Below, piece by piece: positions 6,820-12,317 of a stretch of 16,580 nucleotides of DNA. Position numbers and translations under genes: made by a program. The notes beneath the pieces were generated by a model. It was not told where the DNA came from. It did no database searches and was given only the letters and a program-made list of their open reading frames with translations. The stretch is from positions 1-16,580 of the forward strand of contig SFMO01000133.1 of NCBI GenBank assembly GCA_004554385.1. Reading direction: 5' to 3'. The stretch is from Ruminococcus flavefaciens. Lineage in GTDB: Bacteria > Bacillota > Clostridia > Oscillospirales > Ruminococcaceae. The stretch's first letter is position 1, and the number at the start of each line of letters is the position of its first letter.

Positions 6820-7857
6820 TTAAATTTTCTGGCTGCCTGTTGACCAGACATGCTTTTCATTTCTGTTTGACGGCTTGTTCTGAGCCATTACTCCTGCAAG
6901 TGCGTGAGGGACATAGGGCTCTTCGAGATATGCTGCCTCATCAGCTGAAAGAACAGTATCCACTGCCTTTGCCGCACCCTCTATATGGTGGAGCTTTGTA
7001 GCTCCCACCACAGGAGCTGTTACCTTAGTGAGCAGCCATGCAAGGGAGATCTCAGTCATTGAAACACCGTGTTTTTCCGCAAGCTCGGCAACTCGTCTGA
7101 TAATGACTTCGTCCTGCTCCTTTGTGGCATCATACTTGAATTTAGCATAGCTGTCCTCCTCGGCGCGTTTTGATGTCTCTCCGGGGAGTCTTGCAAGTCT
7201 TCCGCTGGCAAGTGCACTATATGGAGTCATTGCAATATTATCTTCTGCACAGAGCACAGCCATTTCTCTTTCCTCCTCACGGAAGATGAGATTATAATGT
7301 CCCTGAACACTTACAAATTTCGCAAAGCCTTCCCTTTCTGCAATGGCATTTGCCTTTGCAAGCTGCCATGCATAGCAGTTTGATATGCCTATATAACGTG
7401 CCTTACCAGCCTTTACGACTCTGTTCAGCCCGTCAAGTATATCATAAACGGGAGTATTCCAGTCCCACATATGGTATATATAGAGATCAACGTAGTCCAT
7501 ACCAAGATTTTCAAGGCTCTTGTTTATCATGCGCTCTATATGCTGCTGACCTGTGATGCCTGCTTCTATGTCAGCAGGGGTTCTCGGCAGGAATTTCGTA
7601 GCTACAACGACCTCATCACGCTTGACAAAATCACGGAGCGCCCTGCCCACATACTGCTCACTGGTGCCCGACTGATAGCCGATAGCCGTATCAAAGAAAT
7701 TCACGCCCAGTTCCAGACCACGTTTGATTATCTCACGGGAATGTTCCTCATCGACAGTCCATGAGTGCTGTCCGTTCTGAGCATCGCCGAACCCCATACA
7801 GCCCATGCATATCCTTGATACGTTTAGTTCTGAATTTCCAAGCTTTGTATATTTCAT
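6820..7857 (-). CDS. Aldo/keto reductase
   Basis: NADPH-dependent (alpha/beta)8 oxidoreductase of 345 residues. The tetrad is D56 (FFDTAIGY), Y61, K88 (VVATKF) and H129 (YIYHMWD). GISNCYAWQLAKA and LAWLLTKVTAPVVGATKLHHIE complete the cofactor-binding part. ATG 7855-7857 overlaps the tetR stop as ATGA, with GGGAGGT upstream, so it is coupled to the regulator. It reduces aldehydes or ketones; the substrate is not predictable. The family is close to the YakC/IolS-like group rather than the short aldose reductase type. Probably the main detoxifying enzyme of the operon, with the flavoproteins as redox partners or parallel reductases. Confidence 0.93.
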   Translation of the reverse strand: MKYTKLGNSELNVSRICMGCMGFGDAQNGQHSWTVDEEHSREIIKRGLELGVNFFDTAIGYQSGTSEQYVGRALRDFVKRDEVVVATKFLPRTPADIEAGITGQQHIERMINKSLENLGMDYVDLYIYHMWDWNTPVYDILDGLNRVVKAGKARYIGISNCYAWQLAKANAIAEREGFAKFVSVQGHYNLIFREEEREMAVLCAEDNIAMTPYSALASGRLARLPGETSKRAEEDSYAKFKYDATKEQDEVIIRRVAELAEKHGVSMTEISLAWLLTKVTAPVVGATKLHHIEGAAKAVDTVLSADEAAYLEEPYVPHALAGVMAQNKPSNRNEKHVWSTGSQKI

Positions 7858-8474
7858 GACTTACCTCCCAACAGCTGCAAAACGCAGGAATAAATTATTT
7901 CATATATGCTGTGCATCCTGAACCCGATATTTGCCTCACGCATTGCCGTGAGCTGTTTTTCCGTTGCCACAGAGTATGGATAAACTCCGAACAGGAACGG
8001 AAAAAACACAAATATGAAGCTCTCATCATCGATCTTTGGGAAAAACTTTCTGATACATGCCCTCACCGCGTCAAGAGAAGCTCCGTATGCCACCTTGAAC
8101 TCAGTAAGTCTTTCTGGTCGTGAGTTTTCCTCCATGTCGTAGTGATTCATAGCAAGCAGCTTCAGAAGCTGCTGATGCTTTTCAAGAGAATGTGCCATGG
8201 AATCGGCGAATTCCCCGGCGGACATAGTTTCATTCATGTCAGCAATGGAATCCATCTCCGATGCCCAGTTCTCGTATTCACGCTGCATCAGAGCGAGAAA
8301 GATCTCCTCCTTGGTCTGAAAGTAGTTGTATATAGAAGTCCGCGTAAACGAAGTAACTGCACCGATCTCCTTAATAGTTATCTCCTTGAAGCTCATAGTC
8401 CTGTAAAGTCTTTCACAGGCATTTACTATCTCTTCCTTTCTTGAAGCTGTCAGCTCGGGTGAACCCTTCGGCAT
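7854..8474 (-). CDS. TetR/AcrR-family repressor, probable autoregulator of the redox operon
   Basis: Dimeric DNA-binding regulator of 206 residues. The N-terminal three-helix domain spans about residues 10-60, with the TetR recognition block FKEITIKEIGAVTSFTRTSIYNYFQTKEEIFLAL. The C-terminal ligand domain is divergent, as usual. ATG has GAGGGGG seven bases upstream. It is the first gene of the minus-strand operon, and its promoter carries two TGACA-N3-TGTCA palindromes. Expected action: binds these sites and blocks its own promoter until an electrophile or quinone-like ligand releases it. The ligand is unknown. Confidence 0.93.
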   Translation of the reverse strand: MPKGSPELTASRKEEIVNACERLYRTMSFKEITIKEIGAVTSFTRTSIYNYFQTKEEIFLALMQREYENWASEMDSIADMNETMSAGEFADSMAHSLEKHQQLLKLLAMNHYDMEENSRPERLTEFKVAYGASLDAVRACIRKFFPKIDDESFIFVFFPFLFGVYPYSVATEKQLTAMREANIGFRMHSIYEIIYSCVLQLLGGKS

Positions 8475-8525
8475 CGCTTCGCCCCCTCTTTATATTGAAT
8501 ATGTAAATACTTATCGGTTTTATTC

Positions 8526-8538
8526 TGACATCGTGTCA
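8526..8538. promoter_or_regulatory. Probable TetR operator O2, at the transcription start
   Basis: TGACATCGTGTCA repeats the O1 arms, 36 bases from O1 centre to centre, and falls at or just after the expected transcription start. Two such sites flanking the -10 are a classic arrangement for autorepression by a TetR-family protein. Confidence 0.78.
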
Positions 8539-8546
8539 TTACAGTT

Positions 8547-8575
8547 ATTATACCAGTTTTCTGACACGGTGTCAA
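8547..8575 (-). promoter_or_regulatory. Near-consensus promoter of the tetR operon
   Basis: On the minus strand, TTGACA (8570-8575) and TATAAT (8547-8552) are separated by 17 bases, with a TG just before the -10. Such a perfect promoter needs strong repression to be useful, which fits the two palindromes that overlap it and its start site. The expected start is near 8540, leaving a leader of about 65 bases before tetR. Confidence 0.92.
8562..8574. promoter_or_regulatory. Probable TetR operator O1, over the -35
   Basis: TGACACGGTGTCA is a perfect 13-base palindrome around one central base. It overlaps five of the six -35 bases of the tetR promoter, so a bound dimer would exclude RNA polymerase. 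It shares the arms TGACA/TGTCA and the preceding TTC with O2. Confidence 0.8.
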
Positions 8576-8579
8576 CAAA

Positions 8580-8601
8580 AATTTTCTCTTATTAGAAAAT
8601 T
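8580..8601. repeat. AT-rich hairpin between divergent promoters
   Basis: AATTTTCT (8580-8587) and AGAAAATT (8594-8601) are perfect complements around a six-base loop. It lies between the tetR promoter and the T-box promoter. No T-run follows on either strand. It could be a remnant terminator or a regulator site; I see no other function in 8602-8687. Confidence 0.35.
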
Positions 8602-8687
8602 CAGCACATTGCACTGTCACACAGCACCGCAATTGGCAAATTTACCTATGCGATCTCAGTCAAAAAAAGAATTTTTTAAAAAAGTAC

Positions 8688-8716
8688 TTGACAAATGATT
8701 TTTAGTGTGATATAAT
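8688..8716 (+). promoter_or_regulatory. Consensus promoter of the T-box transcript
   Basis: TTGACA (8688-8693) and TATAAT (8711-8716) are 17 bases apart, with TGA directly before the -10 (extended type). Transcription should begin near 8722, just before the base of T-box Stem I. Initiation looks constitutive, with control left to the leader RNA. Confidence 0.9.
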
Positions 8717-8723
8717 CCAAACA

Positions 8724-8990
8724 TAAGCTATGAGGAAGACACGCAGAGTGTTGCCAATGTCTGCAGAGAGCTGGCGGTGGGTGTGAGCCGGTGATAAGCA
8801 ATTCTATGTATCCCTTCTGAGCCGAAGTGCTGAAATCTTCAGTAAGCGCTTCCGTGATTCTGCGTCAATGAATAGGACTTGATGGAGTCTGAAGTGGTGT
8901 TACGCAATAGCGGCATAATTTGAGTGGTACCGCGGGTAATCAGTAATTGATACTCGTCTCAAAGAAACATCTTTGAGACGAGTTTTTTTA
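8724..8990 (+). promoter_or_regulatory. T-box leader (tRNA-sensing riboswitch), best read as Ile-specific
   Basis: Stem I carries the family block GCAGAGAGCTGGCGGTGGGTG and GAGCCGG (8763-8791). Stem II is GAAGTGCT/AGCGCTTC (8824-8831/8845-8852). A further stem is TGCGT/ACGCA (8861-8865/8902-8906). The T-box GAGTGGTACCGCGG lies at 8922-8935. TTTGAG (8919-8924) can pair with CTCAAA (8958-8963) to form the antiterminator, competing with the terminator at 8952-8983. The bulge TGGT matches a tRNA with discriminator A. The base helix GGAAG (8734-8738)/CTTCT (8814-8818) puts ATC (8810-8812) in the specifier position, the spacing seen in B. subtilis glyQS. ATC reads tRNA-Ile; neighbouring registers TAT or ATG also need discriminator A and are not excluded. 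The loop lacks the usual AGTA and GAA bases. Uncharged tRNA should permit read-through. Confidence 0.9.
8952..8989 (+). terminator. T-box intrinsic terminator
   Basis: A perfect 13-base stem, ACTCGTCTCAAAG (8952-8964) with CTTTGAGACGAGT (8971-8983), six-base loop, followed by a run of seven T. The CTCAAAG part of its 5' arm is the same segment needed by the antiterminator, so the two folds are mutually exclusive. The downstream gene starts 32 bases after the T-run. Confidence 0.95.
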
Positions 8991-9021
8991 TTTTCCAAAT
9001 TCTAAAAAAGGAGAGATAATT

Positions 9022-11373
9022 ATGAGCGACATGATGAGTTTACAGAATGCAGAAACCAGAATAAAAGAGGTCGCAGAGCGAATTGCATCACTGCGTGAAG
9101 ATCTCGGCATAACTGTTGAGGACATGGCTGCTATTACAGGCTATTCCGTCGAAGATTACAAGCTGTACGAATCAGGTGAAAAAGATTTCAGCTTCACCTT
9201 TATCTATAAATGCGCTAACGCTTTCCACGTTGAGATCACTGATCTTATGGAGGGAAGCAGCCCTGAGCTCAGCGGTTACACCGTTACCCGCAAGGGTGAA
9301 GGCGTTCCCATCGTGCGCAGAAAGGGCTTTACCTACAATCGCCTTGCAGCTAAGTTCAAGAACAAGGCTGTTGAACCCTTCCACGTAGTTATCCCCTATT
9401 CAGAAGAAGCTCTTTCACAGCCTCTCCACATGGCAAGCCACGAGGGTCAGGAAATGGATATCGTTTTAAAAGGTACTGTACGTATGACAGTTGGCTCACA
9501 TACAGAGATACTCCATGAGGGTGACTGTATCTACTACGACAGCTCAATGCCTCACGATGAAGTAGCTCTCGGCGGTGAGGACTGCGAGATATATGCCTTT
9601 GTTATGCCTCCTAAAGGCGCTACAGGAATGTCGGAATACCGCGAGCACGTTGCTGAGCATCACCTTACAAATGTGGACAAGGCAGGTCTTCTGAATCCGG
9701 TTGCAGAAAAGTTTGTAAAATGCGAGACCAATGACGAAGGTATACTCAGCGGAGTTCAGTTCGTAAATGAGGATAAGTTCAACTTCGCTTACGACATAGT
9801 TGACGCTATGGCTGAAAAATGTCCCGATAAAACTGCCATGATCTATGTTGACGTTAACAAGAATGAACGCACATTTACCTTCAAGGACATCAAGAAATAC
9901 TCCTGTCAGGCAGCTAATTACTTCAAATCTCTCGGCATCAAGAAGGGCGACCGCGTAATGCTCGTCCTCAAGCGTCACTACCAGTTCTGGTTCTCCATCA
10001 TAGCCCTCCATCGCATTGGCGCTCTTGTTATCCCTGCTTCAAATATGCTTAAGAAGCATGATTTCGAATACCGCTTCAATTCCGCAAAGGTATCGGCTAT
10101 TGTCTGCACCGCTGACGGAGATGTGGCAAATGAGGTAGACCTTGCCTGCTCTGATTCACCGTCACTTACAACAAAGATCCTTGTCAACGGTCAGCGCGAG
10201 GGCTGGCATGACTTCAACGCAGAGCTTTCTGCATACAGCACTCATTTCGAGCGCACAGAGGATACTCCCTGCGGCACTGATCCTATGCTCATCTTCTTCA
10301 GCTCAGGTACATCAGGTAATCCGAAGCTCGTTCTTCACAGCTATCAGTATCCTCTCGGTCACTATGTAACTGCCCGTTACTGGCAGAATGCCGATCCTAA
10401 CGGTCTCCACTTCACTATCTCCGATACAGGCTGGGGCAAAGCACTCTGGGGCAAGCTCTACGGTCAGTGGATGAACGAGGCAGCTGTATTCGTTTACGAC
10501 TTCGACCGCTTCCACGCAGACAGCATACTTCCCATGTTCAAAAAGTACAACATCACTTCATTCTGCGCTCCTCCGACAATGTACCGTTTCTTCATCAAGG
10601 AGGACCTGTCAAAGTATGATCTCTCATCACTGAAATACGCTTGTATCGCAGGCGAGGCACTCAATCCCGAGGTATTCCACCAGTTCTACAAGGCAACAGG
10701 CATCAAGCTCATGGAGGGATTCGGTCAGACAGAGACCACACTCTCTATCGCAAATGTTGTGGGCATGGAGCCTAAGCCGGGCAGTATGGGCAAGCCAAAT
10801 CCTCAGTACGATGTACAGGTGCTTCTCCCTGACGGAACTCCTGCAGGTGTTGGTGAAACAGGCGAGATCTGCATAAAGCTCAAGGATATGAATGCCCCGG
10901 GATACGGCGTTCCCGGTCTTGCACTGTGCTACTACGGCGACGAGGAAAACACCGCCGAGACATGGCGCGACGGTTTCTATCACACAGGCGATACCGCATG
11001 GGTAGACGAAGACGGCTACTTCTGGTATGTGGGACGAGTAGATGACGTTATCAAGTCATCGGGATACCGTATCGGACCATTCGAGATCGAAAGCGTTCTC
11101 ATGGAGCTCCCATATGTGCTTGAATGTGCAGTCACAGGCGTCCCAGACGAGATAAGAGGTCAGGTGGTAAAGGCTACCATCGTTCTTACAAAGGACAAAA
11201 CTCCATCCGAGGAGCTTGTAAAGGAGATCAAGGAATACGTCAAGAACGGCACTGCGCCTTACAAATACCCCCGTGTAGTCGAGTTCGTAGACGAGCTGCC
11301 AAAGACTGTCGGCAGCGGAAAGATCCGCCGTGCAGCTATCCGTGAGATGGATAAGGCTAAGTATCAGAAATAA
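9022..11373 (+). CDS. XRE-cupin-acyl-CoA synthetase fusion (AMP-binding acid:CoA ligase)
   Basis: The 783-residue protein begins with an XRE helix-turn-helix (about 15-78, LGITVEDMAAITGYSVEDYKLYESG). A cupin follows (about 118-196), and then a full adenylate-forming domain (about 250-780). Ligase motifs are the P-loop SSGTSGNPK (427-435), GFGQTETT (566-573), YHTGDTAWVDEDG (653-665), GRVDDVIKSSGYRIG (671-685) and the catalytic lysine K767 in GSGKIRR. It should activate a carboxylic acid to acyl-AMP and acyl-CoA and resembles medium-chain acyl-CoA synthetases; the substrate is not readable. The HTH-cupin part resembles PuuR-type regulators fused to the enzyme. GGAGAG lies six bases before ATG. 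T-box control points to amino-acid supply: activation of branched-chain or aromatic fatty acids for reductive carboxylation is a reasonable inference. It is monocistronic. Confidence 0.93.
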   Translation: MSDMMSLQNAETRIKEVAERIASLREDLGITVEDMAAITGYSVEDYKLYESGEKDFSFTFIYKCANAFHVEITDLMEGSSPELSGYTVTRKGEGVPIVRRKGFTYNRLAAKFKNKAVEPFHVVIPYSEEALSQPLHMASHEGQEMDIVLKGTVRMTVGSHTEILHEGDCIYYDSSMPHDEVALGGEDCEIYAFVMPPKGATGMSEYREHVAEHHLTNVDKAGLLNPVAEKFVKCETNDEGILSGVQFVNEDKFNFAYDIVDAMAEKCPDKTAMIYVDVNKNERTFTFKDIKKYSCQAANYFKSLGIKKGDRVMLVLKRHYQFWFSIIALHRIGALVIPASNMLKKHDFEYRFNSAKVSAIVCTADGDVANEVDLACSDSPSLTTKILVNGQREGWHDFNAELSAYSTHFERTEDTPCGTDPMLIFFSSGTSGNPKLVLHSYQYPLGHYVTARYWQNADPNGLHFTISDTGWGKALWGKLYGQWMNEAAVFVYDFDRFHADSILPMFKKYNITSFCAPPTMYRFFIKEDLSKYDLSSLKYACIAGEALNPEVFHQFYKATGIKLMEGFGQTETTLSIANVVGMEPKPGSMGKPNPQYDVQVLLPDGTPAGVGETGEICIKLKDMNAPGYGVPGLALCYYGDEENTAETWRDGFYHTGDTAWVDEDGYFWYVGRVDDVIKSSGYRIGPFEIESVLMELPYVLECAVTGVPDEIRGQVVKATIVLTKDKTPSEELVKEIKEYVKNGTAPYKYPRVVEFVDELPKTVGSGKIRRAAIREMDKAKYQK

Positions 11374-11384
11374 ATCCAAGCATA

Positions 11385-11413
11385 AAAAAGAGTCCGTTGA
11401 TCGGACTCTTTTT
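11385..11413. terminator. Bidirectional terminator after the acyl-CoA synthetase
   Basis: AAAAAGAGTCCG (11385-11396) and CGGACTCTTTTT (11402-11413) form a perfect 12-base stem with loop TTGAT. A/T runs on both sides let it work for the plus-strand synthetase and for minus-strand transcripts leaving the sortase gene. Confidence 0.93.
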
Positions 11414-11489
11414 CTTATATCAAACGGCTAATGCCGCAGCTGTGGAAGGTATGGCATTTGTCGATCCATATCCCCTGCTTTTCCGCCTT

Positions 11490-12005
11490 CTATGAACGGA
11501 TACCGACTACAACCTGACGGTTTTTGCCGTCATCGGTACAGGATATGACTGTAAGCCTGTCATCGCCAAAATCATCAAGGACCCATGTATCCCCGGGCTG
11601 AACTGTTTTATACTCGGTAACCACATATTTATAGCGTGTGCGTTCATTATCAGCGCTGACAATATACATCTCGTCGCCGATCTTTATCTGATCGAGGTCA
11701 TTGAATATCTCAGCGTATACTGTACTGTTATGGCCGCAGATACAGTAATTCCCCTTGCCAAGGCTTCCTGTGCCCTCAAAATGCCCTGCCGAGACCTGCA
11801 GCGTCTTTGAGTCGGTTCCCTCCAGTACAGGCACCTTTATATCCAGACTCGGTACCTCGAAGTTTATATTTTCCTTCAGCAGTCTGCGCAGATACACCTC
11901 GCGGCTTATTTTTCTGTAGGCGAAAAACCCAAGAACTCCTGCACCCATTACTATCATTGCCACACCGATAACAAACATCCGTTTACGTTTTTTCTGTTTT
12001 TCCAT
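11490..12005 (-). CDS. Class D-like sortase (membrane transpeptidase)
   Basis: Cysteine transpeptidase that anchors or links surface proteins. The 171 residues begin with a basic stretch and one membrane helix (about 10-30), followed by the extracellular beta-barrel. Catalytic residues are H92 (CICGHNSTVYAEIF), C156 (LTVISCTDDG, the TLxTC position) and R163 (KNRQVVVG). The start follows AAGGTG. No sortase substrate with an LPxTG-like motif and no pilin gene is visible nearby, so its target is unknown. In Ruminococcus, sortases can attach the cellulosomal scaffold to the wall, but those are usually next to scaffoldin genes. The gene has its own promoter at 12110-12138 and a leader of about 100 bases. 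Confidence 0.88.
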   Translation of the reverse strand: MEKQKKRKRMFVIGVAMIVMGAGVLGFFAYRKISREVYLRRLLKENINFEVPSLDIKVPVLEGTDSKTLQVSAGHFEGTGSLGKGNYCICGHNSTVYAEIFNDLDQIKIGDEMYIVSADNERTRYKYVVTEYKTVQPGDTWVLDDFGDDRLTVISCTDDGKNRQVVVGIRS

Positions 12006-12109
12006 ATTACACCTTAAAGAAGCAAGGACACCTTTCAGTCGTCCTCACTGTGATCGTCATTCTCCGCCCTTTCTAAAGGGCTGCTCAATACTATATAAAC
12101 TCAACTAAA

Positions 12110-12138
12110 ATTATACACTATTTTCAGCAAGATTTCAA
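12110..12138 (-). promoter_or_regulatory. Promoter of the sortase gene
   Basis: On the minus strand, TTGAAA (12133-12138) and TATAAT (12110-12115) are 17 bases apart. The leader contains the hairpin GCCCTTT/AAAGGGC (12066-12081), which has only a two-base gap. The remaining DNA to 12237 includes a weak dyad GCTG-TAA-CAGC (12177-12187); I see no gene there. Confidence 0.8.
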
Positions 12139-12237
12139 GCTCTTTCAGCCCCTTTCCTTCATGGGCACTGCATTCGGCTGTAACAGCTGAAATTCAGGGA
12201 TAGGACAAGGACAGCAACGTGAAAAACCCTGTAAACG

Positions 12238-12281
12238 AAAAAGGATCTCCCTCAGGCAGCTGTCCTCAAGAGATCCTTTTT
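12238..12281. terminator. Terminator after the permease-dockerin gene (bidirectional)
   Basis: AAAAAGGATCTC (12238-12249) pairs with GAGATCCTTTTT (12270-12281), a 12-base stem around a 20-base loop that itself has a short CAGCTG dyad. It lies 36 bases beyond the stop of the minus-strand dockerin gene and ahead of the sortase promoter, so it separates the two transcription units. Confidence 0.88.
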
Positions 12282-12317
12282 CTCTATATAATCATGTTTT
12301 CTTCTGTCTGCGGCAGA

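Noticed and set aside
8142..8444. Antisense ORF across tetR, and other long antisense ORFs over cob, flavodoxin and lipoprotein genes
   Set aside because: They mirror the codon pattern of well-supported genes, lack ribosome sites and show no family motifs.
8807..8810. TGT-A as a Cys specifier with the favoured 3' purine
   Set aside because: The T-box bulge TGGT calls for discriminator A, while tRNA-Cys normally has U; the position is also too far from the base helix compared with glyQS.
8641..9021. Possible standard aminoacyl-tRNA synthetase gene expected behind the T-box
   Set aside because: The only downstream frame is the XRE-cupin-AMP ligase; it lacks tRNA-synthetase motifs such as HIGH/KMSKS.
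11411..11495. Plus-strand open stretch ending at 11493-11495 with a protein-like reading (VEGMAFVDPYPLLF)
   Set aside because: Under 30 codons, no ribosome site, follows a strong terminator and overlaps the sortase end; could be a decayed remnant but cannot be supported.
12007..12060. 17-codon minus-strand ORF ending just before the sortase ATG, possible leader peptide
   Set aside because: Purine-rich GGCGGAGA is only one or two bases from its ATG, and no attenuator-like feature follows; chance is as likely.
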